Shown piece after piece: positions 6,492 to 14,038 of a stretch of 64,000 nucleotides of DNA; the first letter of the stretch is position 1; each line of letters starts with the position of its first letter. The stretch is from JAICUY01 sp963716585 (GTDB taxonomy: Bacteria; Chloroflexota; Limnocylindria; QHBO01), in the NCBI GenBank assembly GCA_963716585.1, contig CAVQTN010000002.1:744001-808000 (forward strand), written 5' to 3'. The position numbers and the translations under genes are program-made. The notes beneath the pieces are model-generated. The model saw only the letters and a program-made list of their open reading frames with translations, had not been told where the DNA came from and did no database searches.

Positions 6492-7409
6492 ATGCGCAGC
6501 GCAGCGTTGCACCTGAGCGCGGCTATCCCCGCAGCGGCGATCGCCGCGGCGCCATCGGTCAGGGAGAAGACGGGAGGAGAGCCGGCAACGCAGCGCGTCT
6601 TCGTCGACTTTCACATTCACACTCGCTTCAGCCGTGACTCGATCCTGTCGGAGGAGAAGTTCATCCGGGTCGCGCTGGCCCGGGGGCTGACCCACGTGGC
6701 GGTCACCAACCACAACAACGTGGAGGGTGCCGTGGCGGTGCGCGTCAAGCTCGCCGAGCTGGGCCTGGCCGATCGCCTGACCGTGATCCTGGGCGAGGAG
6801 GTCAGCACGGCGGACGGCGAGGTCGTGGGCCTCTTCCTGGAGCGCACCATCCCGCGCGGCCTGTCGGCGGATGCCACAGCCGATGCGATCCACGCGCAGG
6901 GCGGCCTCGTCTCGATCCCGCACCCGTACGACCCGTTTCGGCCGTCGCATATCCGCGAGGAGCCGCTGATCAGGCTGGCGGAGGCCGGCAAGATCGACGC
7001 CGTGGAGGTCTTCAACAGCCGCGTGACGTTGCAGCGCCACAACCAGCGAGCCGCCGACTTCGCGGCGCGCTACGGCATCCCGGCGATTGCCGCCAGCGAC
7101 TCGCATTCGAGCTTCGAGATCGCCATGAGCTTCAACGCCCTGCCACCGTTCGAGACCGCCGCCGAGCTCAGGGCGCTCCTGCCCGAGAACGACTGGCACG
7201 GCAGCCGTTCCACGGTGCTCATCCACCTGACCACTCGCTGGGCGGTGTGGAGCAACCTGGTCCGCAAGTGGCTCGGCCGCGACACGGCCACGGCGCCCGT
7301 GCTGGGCCCCGAGACGCCACGACAGGTCGACCGCGAACCGGTCGAGGCACCGAAGCCCTCGGAGCTCCCGGATCCGCGCGACCCGGATTCGAGCAGCGGT
7401 CGTGGCTGA
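6492..7409 (+). CDS. PHP-domain metal-dependent phosphoesterase
   Basis: 305 residues. Residues 38-255 form a PHP domain with the metal ligands in place: FHIHTRFSRD (HxH), VTNHNNVEG, LGEEVSTADGEV, IPHPYDPF and SDSHS. These bind two or three divalent metals and typically hydrolyse a phosphomonoester or a nucleotide. The substrate is unknown. The C-terminal 60 residues are charged and Pro-rich (PKPSELPDPRDPD) and probably disordered. The N-terminus is alanine-rich and the exact start uncertain; the ATG at 6492 is the first after mreB. It overlaps the next gene by 8 bases, so the two are probably co-expressed. Confidence 0.85.
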   Translation: MRSAALHLSAAIPAAAIAAAPSVREKTGGEPATQRVFVDFHIHTRFSRDSILSEEKFIRVALARGLTHVAVTNHNNVEGAVAVRVKLAELGLADRLTVILGEEVSTADGEVVGLFLERTIPRGLSADATADAIHAQGGLVSIPHPYDPFRPSHIREEPLIRLAEAGKIDAVEVFNSRVTLQRHNQRAADFAARYGIPAIAASDSHSSFEIAMSFNALPPFETAAELRALLPENDWHGSRSTVLIHLTTRWAVWSNLVRKWLGRDTATAPVLGPETPRQVDREPVEAPKPSELPDPRDPDSSSGRG

Positions 7410-8487
7410 ATTCGACCTGCCCGACCATATCCCGGATCCCATCCCCGAGCGCGAGGTGAGCCTGGCGCGCCGGCTCCTCAACTGGCGCACCATCGGCTCG
7501 ATCATCTTCGCGATCCTGCTGGTGGTGCTGCTGGTGGTCGCCGTCGGCGACCGCATCGGCGAGACGGTGACCGCCATCTCGCACGCCAACCCGCTGTTCC
7601 TGCTGGCCGCGTTCGTCGTCTACTACCTCACGTTCCCGCTGCGCGGCTTCCGCTGGAACTTCGTCCTGCGCCGCAGCGGGACGCCGCTGCCGCTGGGGCC
7701 GACCACCGAAATCCTGTTCCTGTCGTGGTTCGTCAACTGCGTGGTGCCCGCCAAGCTCGGCGACATCTACCGCGCCTACCTGCTGCGGGGCAACTACGGC
7801 GCATCCATCTCGCGCACCATCGGCACCATCTTCATCGAGCGCATCGCCGACATCATCGTCATCTTCGGCCTGGCCCTGGCCGCCGGCTACTGGAGCTTCC
7901 GCGGCCGCAATCGGCCCGATGTCGACGCCATCTTCCTGTTCGGCTTCGTGGTGGCGTTCATCCTGGTCCTGCTCGTCGTGGCGCTGCGCTTCCAGGGCCG
8001 GCGATTGACGCGCCTCCTGCCGGCACGCCTCGCCGACCTGTACGAGCGTTTCCACGAGGGCAGCACCGGCGCGCTCACCGCCCGGAGCGTGCCGGTCATC
8101 ATCCTCATCACCGGCGTGATCTGGATGCTCGAAGGGCTGCGCCTGTACTTCGTCATCCGCGCCCTGGCCCTGCCGCAGGTGGGGATCGGCATCAGCTCGG
8201 CGATCTTCGTGGCTCTGGCGGGCTCACTGCTCACCGCCGTGCCACTGACGCCGGGTGGCATCGGCCTGGTACAGGCCGGCGTGACCGGGGTGCTGACGAT
8301 CTACGGCATCGCGCCGCAGTTCGGATTGGCCGTGGCGGCCACCGATGGCGCCATCAGCACGCTGTCGGTGATCATCATCGGCGGCATCTTCTACCTCTTC
8401 AGCGACAAGGTTCGGCGCGCGCATGGTCTCTCGGTGCCGAAACGGATGGGCGGCGATGCGCCGCCATCGGTCCGCGAGCAGGGCTGA
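7402..8487 (+). CDS. UPF0104 / lysylphosphatidylglycerol synthase-type transmembrane protein
   Basis: 361 residues with about eight membrane helices. Family signatures include RGFRWNFVLRRSG, FVNCVVPAKLGDIYRAYLL and, near the end, AVPLTPGGIGLVQAGVTGVL. This matches the membrane half of MprF/AglD-type proteins without the aminoacyltransferase domain. Such stand-alone proteins are thought to move or modify polar lipids, or to help polyprenyl-linked glycosyl transfer; the substrate here is unknown. The start is GTG at 7402, inside the PHP gene. A more damaged relative lies at 49464-50342. Confidence 0.85.
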   Translation: MAEFDLPDHIPDPIPEREVSLARRLLNWRTIGSIIFAILLVVLLVVAVGDRIGETVTAISHANPLFLLAAFVVYYLTFPLRGFRWNFVLRRSGTPLPLGPTTEILFLSWFVNCVVPAKLGDIYRAYLLRGNYGASISRTIGTIFIERIADIIVIFGLALAAGYWSFRGRNRPDVDAIFLFGFVVAFILVLLVVALRFQGRRLTRLLPARLADLYERFHEGSTGALTARSVPVIILITGVIWMLEGLRLYFVIRALALPQVGIGISSAIFVALAGSLLTAVPLTPGGIGLVQAGVTGVLTIYGIAPQFGLAVAATDGAISTLSVIIIGGIFYLFSDKVRRAHGLSVPKRMGGDAPPSVREQG

Positions 8488-8618
8488 GCGTCCGCGAGGC
8501 AGGGGGTAGGTACCTTTCTCCCATTGAGAGGTAGGTGACGCGCTGCGATCCTGCGGTTGCGCGTACGCACCACCGGTCTTCGATCCTGGTGGCGTTCCGC
8601 AGACCACAAGGGCGCCGA

Positions 8619-9032
8619 ATGACGCTACAGACGCCGCGATCCTTCAACAGCTGGCTTCGCGGCCAGCTGAAGGAAAAGAAGATGAGCCAGCGCCAGCTGG
8701 CGCTGCAATCGGGCGTTGATCACTCCACGATCTCGCGGCTCATCAAGGGCGACCGCATGCCGTCGCTGGGCACCGCCACGAAGCTGGCCCGCGGGCTGCG
8801 CGAGATCCACGACGAGGCCGACGGGCCTGCCTACTTCGCAACCATGGCGCAGCGTCACGTGCTGCCCACGACCCGCGTCGAGTACGCGCTGCGCGGCGAC
8901 GAGGCCCTCACCGAGGCCGATGTCCGCGAGCTGATGCAGGCGTACATCACGGTCCGATCGCGCCGCGTCCGCAGCTCCGGCGGCGAGGGCAACGGCGTGG
9001 CGGGGGTCAATGGCCTGAAGCGGGGCGCCTAG
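8619..9032 (+). CDS. Small XRE-family transcriptional regulator
   Basis: 137 residues. Residues 10-70 form a Cro/CI HTH: WLRGQLKEKKMSQRQLALQS, then VDHSTISRLIKGDRMPSLGT, then ATKLARGL. The remainder is helical (EADVRELMQAYITVRSRR) with a Gly-rich tail. It is probably a DNA-binding repressor or antitoxin-like protein, but no toxin gene is adjacent. The start was set at 8619 because the in-frame extension from 8535 is not protein-like. The preceding gap (8488-8618) contains GGTAGGTACC and GAGGTAGGT, a possible operator. A 28-bp tandem repeat follows the gene. Confidence 0.8.
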   Translation: MTLQTPRSFNSWLRGQLKEKKMSQRQLALQSGVDHSTISRLIKGDRMPSLGTATKLARGLREIHDEADGPAYFATMAQRHVLPTTRVEYALRGDEALTEADVRELMQAYITVRSRRVRSSGGEGNGVAGVNGLKRGA

Positions 9033-9062
9033 CTCGGTTTCGTTCCGGTTTCGCGCTCGTCT

Positions 9063-9178
9063 GCCGCGTGCCCTGTGTCGCATGCCGTGCGCCGCGTGCC
9101 CTGTGTCGCGTGCCGTGCGCCGCGTGCCCTGTGCCGCATGCCCTTGGCGCCTGCCCTGCCGCGTGCCCTGTGCCGTGC
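9063..9178. repeat. 28-bp tandem repeat, about 3.7 units
   Basis: Units at 9063, 9091 and 9119 begin GCCGCGTGCCCTGTG and keep a 28-base period; a partial unit follows at 9158. Each unit is itself two half-repeats of CCGYGTGCC type. No ORF is credible. It lies between the XRE gene stop and the TTTGAGTCA repeats. Confidence 0.8.
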
Positions 9179-9188
9179 GGCCCGTGCT

Positions 9189-9366
9189 CCGGTGAGTCAC
9201 CAGTGCATCGTTTGCACGAGAGCCGTTGCCTCTCGTGCGTTTGAGTCAGCTGGCGGTGCAGATCGGCCGATATCGGCCGCTTCCGGCATCAAACCGGCTC
9301 ATTTGAGTCACCCGGCGCTTCAACAGCACGACAGCCGGCCGCTCTCACGCATTTGAGTCAGCCGGT
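9189..9366. repeat. TTTGAGTCA repeat cluster with hairpin
   Basis: TTTGAGTCA occurs at 9240-9248, 9302-9310 and 9352-9360, and a related GTGAGTCACC at 9191. Flanks are partly conserved (CTCTCGTGCG or CTCTCACGCA before it; GCTGG, CCCGG or GCCGG after it). Between the first two sites is a perfect 9-bp hairpin, GCACGAGAG with CTCTCGTGC. The last copy supplies the stop codon of the endonuclease IV gene. A second cluster lies at 29416-29545. Confidence 0.7.
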
Positions 9367-10371
9367 GAATCAACGCGCCGGACCCGCTGCTGCGGCCGCG
9401 GCGGCCGTCCGCGCAGCGATCGCCGGTTGAGCTTGAACGCCCGGGGCGGCAGGATCGGCAGTTCGATCGCGCCGTCGTACAGCATCCGCGCGCGACGCAT
9501 GTTCACCGCGTCATAGCCCTCGTCCACACCCGGCGTCTCCATCACGAAGCTCGTCTCCGCCAGCCGCGGATCGCGCAGCAGCGCGCCGAGGCCGAGCGGC
9601 CCAATCGTCCCGGCACCCAGGTGCTCGTGACGGTCGGTGTGTGAGCCGAGCGTCGATCGCGAGTCGTTGAGATGGATCAGCCTGAGCCGATCGAGCCCGA
9701 TCAGCTCGACGAAGCGGCTCACGACCGCATCGGCGCCGGCGGCCGTGGAGATGTCGTAGCCGGCACCCCACAGGTGGGCGGTGTCCAGGCAGAAGGCCAG
9801 CCGGTCGCGGCCGATGCGGACGCCGTCCAGGATCTCGGCCAGCTCCTCGATCGTCGACCCGAGGTTGTCGCCGCCGCCCGCCGAGTTCTCGAGGACCAGC
9901 GCGACGCCCGGCGGTGAGTTGGCGAGCACCTCCTCCACGTTCGATACGAGGCGCGCCAGGCCCCCCGCGTGGCCCATGCCCCGATGGGAGCCGATGTGGG
10001 TGTTGACGACCGTTGCACCGTACTGGGGCGCGCGCTGCATCTCGCGGATCAGGCCAAGCTTCGACTGGCTGGCGAATGGTTCCGCCGTCCCGGCGAGGTT
10101 GATGAGGTAGCTGGCGTGGATGACGATCGGCGCGATTCCCTCACGATCCACATAGGCGATGAACGCCTCCGCGTCACGCGGCGGCTTCTCACGACGCCGC
10201 CAGGCGGTCGGGTTGTCGGAAAAGATCTGCAGTGCCGTGGCGCCAATGGTTCGGGCCCGCGCGCGCGGCCTTCGCCAGGCCACCGGCCACGCTCAGGTGC
10301 ATCCCGACCCGCGGCGCGTCGGGTGGCCAGCTGAGCCGGCGGCGCGGCTGGCGTGCTACCGTGCGCGGCAT
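9345..10371 (-). pseudogene. nfo: Deoxyribonuclease IV (endonuclease IV), broken by one extra base
   Basis: The product would be an AP endonuclease of the xylose-isomerase-like fold that cleaves abasic sites. The N-terminal motif VGMHLSVAGGLAKAARAG is in one frame and the rest, from TIGATALQIFSDNPTAW, is in the next. The rest includes ligand motifs NTHIGSHRG, LENSAGGG, CLDTAHLWGAGYD, HLNDSR and the HEHLGAGTIG segment. Removing one G from the GGG near 10255 restores a single frame reading AKAARAARTIGATALQIF. The proposed start is ATG at 10371, though a later start is possible. The last residues (DSPADSNA) come from a repeat. Either an assembly error or a real inactivation. Confidence 0.8.
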
Positions 10372-10489
10372 GGAGTCCCGCGGCGATCTGCTGACCATCG
10401 CCCTGCTCGTCTTCTTCGTGTCGATGATCCTGATCGTGACCGCCCTGCTGGTCCTGCCGGTGGTCGTTCCGGGATTCGCCGCCGCCTGA
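10370..10489 (+). CDS. Short single-pass membrane peptide (doubtful)
   Basis: 39 codons: MESRGDLL followed by a long hydrophobic helix (TIALLVFFVSMILIVTALLV) and PVVVPGFAAA. TACCGT lies 7 bases before the ATG, the leaderless pattern seen elsewhere in this window. It diverges from nfo and the two start codons overlap, which makes either this gene or the proposed nfo start wrong. Small hydrophobic peptides of this type are real in many genomes, but nothing names this one. Confidence 0.4.
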   Translation: MESRGDLLTIALLVFFVSMILIVTALLVLPVVVPGFAAA

Positions 10490-10582
10490 GGTTGCTCGCC
10501 AGCCTGAGCGGCGCACCGTCGTCGACGATCCCGGCACCACCCATCCCGTCCGGCCGACGCCCGGGCGCGGTGCGCCTCGAGC

Positions 10583-11179
10583 TCAGCGCTGCTTCCGGCC
10601 GCGGTCGTCGATGACCGGCTCGATCAGGCCGTAGTCGCCGTTCGCGCGCCGATAGAGGACGTTGAGCTGCTCGTTGTCGGCGTTCAGGAAGACGAAGAAG
10701 GCATGGCCCAGCTCCTCCATGCGGTCGATGGCGTCCTCTTCGAACATGGGCACCATGTCGAAGCGCTTCAGCTTGACCACCGTCGGGGGCGCGTTCTCCG
10801 CGTTCTCGTCGGCCGTGGTGACGCTCTTGGCGGCTTCGCGCGCGGCGATCGCCTGGGTCGCCTCGACCGTTCGGGCGCGGTTGCTGCGCGGACGTTCCTT
10901 GTTGCGCACCACCTGGCGCTCGAGCTTGTCGAGCAGCGAGTCGAGCGCGGTCAACGGATTCGAGCCGGCCGCGACGGACCGGATCACATCGGCGCCGTTG
11001 AGCAGGGTGACCTCCGCGACGTGTGACTGGTCGTTGGCCCGGGAGGCATGCGCGATCAGCTCGACGCTGACCTCCGCATCCGGACGCGAGATACGGTCCA
11101 GCCTCCGCAGCTTGTGCTCGATGTCCGCCTTCAGGCGATCAGTGAGCTCCAGGTTCCGGGCCTTGACGGTCGTCTTCAC
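10583..11179 (-). CDS. hpf: Ribosome hibernation-promoting factor, long form
   Basis: 198 residues. The N-terminal domain (KARNLELTDRLKADIEHKL, then VELIAHASR and AEVTLLN) is the YfiA/HPF fold that blocks the A and P sites of stalled ribosomes. A linker of about 40 residues leads to the C-terminal dimerisation domain (KRFDMVPMFEEDAIDRMEEL, then HAFFVFLNADN, then VLYRRANGDYGLIEP), which lets long HPF pair 70S ribosomes into 100S dimers. The start is GTG at 11179, because GGAGG sits 7 bases upstream; the longer in-frame extension is not family-like. Confidence 0.94.
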   Translation of the reverse strand: MKTTVKARNLELTDRLKADIEHKLRRLDRISRPDAEVSVELIAHASRANDQSHVAEVTLLNGADVIRSVAAGSNPLTALDSLLDKLERQVVRNKERPRSNRARTVEATQAIAAREAAKSVTTADENAENAPPTVVKLKRFDMVPMFEEDAIDRMEELGHAFFVFLNADNEQLNVLYRRANGDYGLIEPVIDDRGRKQR

Positions 11180-11239
11180 GTCCGATCCTCCGTTGGGAGT
11201 GGGCTCCATACCGTAGCACCGGCGCATCGGGGCGCGGCT

Positions 11240-11890
11240 TCACACCTCTCGGCCGATGGCGAACCCGTAGACGTGCAGCACGCCCGCCTCGCGCAGGACC
11301 GATGCGCACGCCTCCAGCGTGGCTGAGGTGGTCAGGATGTCGTCGACGACGATGACCACCGGTGGTGGGCGCCCCGTATCGCGCATGACGAACGCGCCGC
11401 GCAGGTTGCGCAGCCGCGCCGCTCGGTCGAGGCGGTGCTGCCTGGTGGTGGCCTGCCGGCGCAGCAGCAGGTCGGCGGTCGCCAGGCCGCTGAGCCGCGC
11501 CAGCTGCTCGGCCAGCAGCGCCGCCTGGTTGTAGCCGCGCTCACGCTGACGCATGACGTGCAGCGGCACCGGTACCAGGACGCCGCGCCCGCTGATGCGC
11601 ATCAGCCGCTCCAGGGCCGGGGCGGCGGCCTCGGAGAGCGGCCGTGCCATGCGGGCGGCGCCGGCGTACTTCAGCCGCTGCAGCGCGCGTCGCAGCGCGC
11701 CCTCGTACGCGAAGGCGGCGAGGCCGAGTCGCAGGGCGTCACCGAGCACCACGCCGGCATCGGCCGCGTGGAATCGGTCCGCGTCGGCCGTCGGCGCGCG
11801 CAGCTCCGCCCGGCAGCGCGCACACAGGAGCCTTCCCAGCCGGCCGCAGGCGCCGCATGCCGGCGGTAGGACGAAATCCAGCAATGCCAT
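11240..11890 (-). CDS. comFC: ComF-family phosphoribosyltransferase-like protein
   Basis: 216 residues. The N-terminus has a four-Cys zinc motif (ACGACGRLG, then CARCRAEL). The middle carries LKYAGAARMARPL and PVPLHVMRQRERGYNQA. The end has the PRPP-binding loop VVIVVDDILTTSATL and TLEACASVLREAG. ComFC acts in DNA uptake during natural competence, probably at the inner face of the membrane, though its phosphoribosyl activity is unproven. It stands alone, as is common in this group. Three 11-bp TTACCGGCCGC-type iterons lie 28 bases before the start. Confidence 0.93.
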   Translation of the reverse strand: MALLDFVLPPACGACGRLGRLLCARCRAELRAPTADADRFHAADAGVVLGDALRLGLAAFAYEGALRRALQRLKYAGAARMARPLSEAAAPALERLMRISGRGVLVPVPLHVMRQRERGYNQAALLAEQLARLSGLATADLLLRRQATTRQHRLDRAARLRNLRGAFVMRDTGRPPPVVIVVDDILTTSATLEACASVLREAGVLHVYGFAIGREV

Positions 11891-11899
11891 CCCGCGACC

Positions 11900-11945
11900 A
11901 GCATGCCAGGCGACCCATTACCGCCCGCTTACCGGCCGCTTACTG
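11900..11945 (-). promoter_or_regulatory. TTACCGGCCGC iterons and -10 of comFC
   Basis: Three units with 11-base period begin at 11918, 11929 and 11940 (TTACCGCCCGC, TTACCGGCCGC, TTACTGACGCC). On the minus strand CATGCT lies 9 bases before the ATG. The same iteron, two units, precedes the HTH-nuclease gene at 5026. Confidence 0.5.
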
Positions 11946-12072
11946 ACGCCTCCCGGGCGCCAAGTGGCGCGTTTGGCGCGTCTTGGGCGTTGCGTTTCTG
12001 CACCGCTTTGTCGGTGGCTGCGCATCCTGCCGTCCCGGACCTCACCGCACACCATCACCAGACAAGTTGGTT

Positions 12073-12138
12073 GGTACTTCCCTCCCCCAGTACCTCCGGT
12101 TATGGTCAAACGGTACTTATCGGCGGCATTTCGCCGCC
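12073..12138. promoter_or_regulatory. GTAC-motif region upstream of the VWA gene
   Basis: The gap 11946-12169 has no gene. It holds GGTACT at 12073, AGTACC at 12089 (an inverted pair 10 bases apart) and GGTACT again at 12112. A GGTCAA lies at 12104, resembling the GGTCAACAGTACT sites at 31.6, 40.4 and 41.9 kb. A small hairpin GGCGG/CCGCC lies at 12122-12138, just before the ribosome-binding site. This is probably the control region of the VWA gene; the regulator is unknown. Confidence 0.35.
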
Positions 12139-12169
12139 ACCAACAATTCATTCAGAGGTGATCCAGGTC

Positions 12170-13570
12170 ATGGTCGCGAATCATCGGCTCAGGTTGGCGC
12201 ACGGCGCGCGTGTTGCGTCCGGCCTCATGACATCGGCCGCACTGCTGGGGGGCATGCTGCTGACGACGACTCCCGCGGCCACGCTGGCCGTGGCCAATGC
12301 CAGCTGCGGCGTCCATCCGCTGGATGTCGAGCTCATCATCGACCGTTCGGGAAGCATGCAGTCGGAGCAGAGCGGTGGCCACACGCGCATCTACTGGGCG
12401 CAGCAGGCCGCGGCGCAGCTCGTCGCCAACCTCGACGGCAACGGCGGCGTCGGCGGTGCCTCGGGCATTCACCACGTTGGCCTGACCGTGTTCGGCGGGA
12501 CAACGGCATCCGTGTCGGTCGCGCTCGGCGCATCGAGTGCCGCGAGCGTGACGGCGGGTATCAATGCCATCGTGGCAACCGGCAACACGCCGCTCAAGGT
12601 GGGCCTGGCCGCGGGTGCCGCGGACATGGTCGCCCATGAGCGGGCCATGGCCAGCGGGATCCCGGTGAACCACGTGCTGGTCATGCTGTCCGATGGGCGG
12701 CCGAACCCCGATCCGGGCCAGCGGCCGAATGCTGGCGAGATCGCGGGCTATCTCGGGTCGGCGGACGTCGCCTACTCGATCGCCATCGGCCAGGGCGGCA
12801 CCGGCAGCAGCCAGGTCGACCTCGGCCTGATGCAGGCCCTCGCCAACCCGTCCGCCAACTACGCCAACGTCATCGAGGCCTCCAACCTGCCGGGCCTGTT
12901 CAGCTCCATCTTCAGCGAGCTGGCCTGCCCACAGATCGGCATCAACAAGACGGCGAACCCGGACCACCTGCCGGTCGGCGGCGGTCATGTCAGCTATGAC
13001 TACGCCGTGACCAACAGCGTGGCCGGAGCGCCGCTCTCGAACGTCACGGTGAGCGATGACAAGTGCTCGCCGGTGGCCTACGTCTCGGGCGACGCGAACC
13101 ACGATGCCCTCCTGCAGAGCAGCGAGACATGGATGTTCGGCTGCTCGGCCGACCTCACCGAAACGACGACGAACGTCGGGACGGCGAGCGGCGAGTTCAA
13201 CGGCTCGAGCTTCACGGCCAGGGACGATGCCGTGGTGACCGTGGCGCAGCCGACGGCGACACCCAAGCCGACCGAGACACCGGCTCCGACCGAGACGCCG
13301 GCGCCGACCGAGACACCTGCTCCGACCGAGACGCCTGCTCCCACGCAGACGCCGGAGCAGACCGTTGCGCCGACACAGACCCCTGCCCCGACCCATTCGC
13401 CGGAGCAGTCGGTCAAGGCCGGCACCGGAACTCCCAGGCCCCACGTCCCCGACACCTCGATCCAGTCCGGTACTCCGGGGGGAATGCCGGTCCTCTTCTT
13501 CGGGTTGCTGGTGGTCCTGTCGCTGGCAGCCCTGGCCTTCGTGGAGGTGGATACGATCCGCCGCCGGTAG
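12170..13570 (+). CDS. Secreted, membrane-anchored von Willebrand factor A protein
   Basis: 466 residues. Residues 1-44 are a signal peptide ending TTTPAATLAVANA. A VWA domain follows with a complete MIDAS metal site: IIDRSGSMQ, then the Thr in TGNTPLKVGL, then LSDGRPNPDPG. Residues 265-360 resemble the conserved repeat domain DUF11 (NKTANPDHLPVGG, then YDYAVTN, then VTVSDDKCSP). Next is a stalk of repeated PTETPA units (13249-13400) and a C-terminal helix (MPVLFFGLLVVLSLAALAFV) with a basic end. It is probably a surface adhesin or tip protein. It converges on the pilus genes. An AGAGGTG ribosome-binding site fixes the start. Confidence 0.85.
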   Translation: MVANHRLRLAHGARVASGLMTSAALLGGMLLTTTPAATLAVANASCGVHPLDVELIIDRSGSMQSEQSGGHTRIYWAQQAAAQLVANLDGNGGVGGASGIHHVGLTVFGGTTASVSVALGASSAASVTAGINAIVATGNTPLKVGLAAGAADMVAHERAMASGIPVNHVLVMLSDGRPNPDPGQRPNAGEIAGYLGSADVAYSIAIGQGGTGSSQVDLGLMQALANPSANYANVIEASNLPGLFSSIFSELACPQIGINKTANPDHLPVGGGHVSYDYAVTNSVAGAPLSNVTVSDDKCSPVAYVSGDANHDALLQSSETWMFGCSADLTETTTNVGTASGEFNGSSFTARDDAVVTVAQPTATPKPTETPAPTETPAPTETPAPTETPAPTQTPEQTVAPTQTPAPTHSPEQSVKAGTGTPRPHVPDTSIQSGTPGGMPVLFFGLLVVLSLAALAFVEVDTIRRR

Positions 13571-13580
13571 TCGCCTGAGC

Positions 13581-13650
13581 GGCGGGGAGGGGGAGACGAT
13601 CCCCGCCGGTCCAGGTCAAGAGGGGCCCTCGCATCCGCGGGGGCCCCTCT
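13581..13650. terminator. Two hairpins between convergent genes, probable bidirectional terminator
   Basis: GGCGGGGA pairs with TCCCCGCC (13581-13607). A stronger hairpin pairs AGAGGGGCCC (13619-13628) with GGGCCCCTCT (13641-13650). T-runs are weak on both sides. The hairpins fill the 88-base gap between the VWA gene and the DUF192 gene. Confidence 0.7.
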
Positions 13651-13658
13651 CTTCGTGG

Positions 13659-14025
13659 CTAGGCCTCCAGCGGGGTGAGCTCCAGCTGATCACCCGGTCG
13701 CGTCTCGCTCACGCGGGCCGTGCCCGCCGGCAGCTCGATGCAGTCTCGGGCGCCCCATGCCCACGGCACCATGCGCCACGGCTTGAGGTCGCCGACCACC
13801 TTCGTCACCCGGGCGTGCCGGTCGACGAAGATGGCATCGATCGCGAAGCGCATGAAGAACATGTGGATCGAGCTCGTGCGCTCGATCAGCAGGCCGCTCC
13901 CGGTCGGAAGCTCACGGGCTGGACAGCAGCCCCACGACCCGATCGCGGAGCGACGTGGCGACCCGGGCCCGATCGGCGATCGTGGTGGCCCGGGTCGTGT
14001 TGCGGATCCGGAGGTATCGGTCCAT
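13659..14025 (-). CDS. DUF192 family protein, frame-broken
   Basis: About 121 residues once reconstructed. The ATG at 14025 gives MDRYLRIRNTTRATTIADRA, continuing LRDRVVGLLSS, and then a TGA appears. The neighbouring frame continues with RELPTGSGLLIERTSSIHM, FFMRFAIDAIFVDR and the C-terminal ELPAGTARVSETRPGDQLEL, which is the conserved DUF192 body. Deleting one C from the CCC near 13919 joins the two as GLLSSRELPTGSG. DUF192 proteins are small beta-barrels of unknown function, often exported or membrane-linked. It is the last gene of the pilin cluster and starts 14 bases after the long TadG-like gene. Confidence 0.72.
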
Positions 14026-14038
14026 GAATGGCCCGATG

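Noticed and set aside
8619..9032. Antitoxin of a toxin-antitoxin pair
   Set aside because: No toxin-like small gene lies on either side; the neighbours are a membrane protein and repeats.
9189..9366. CRISPR array
   Set aside because: The TTTGAGTCA units are short, unevenly spaced (62 and 50 bases), vary in their flanks and have no cas genes nearby.
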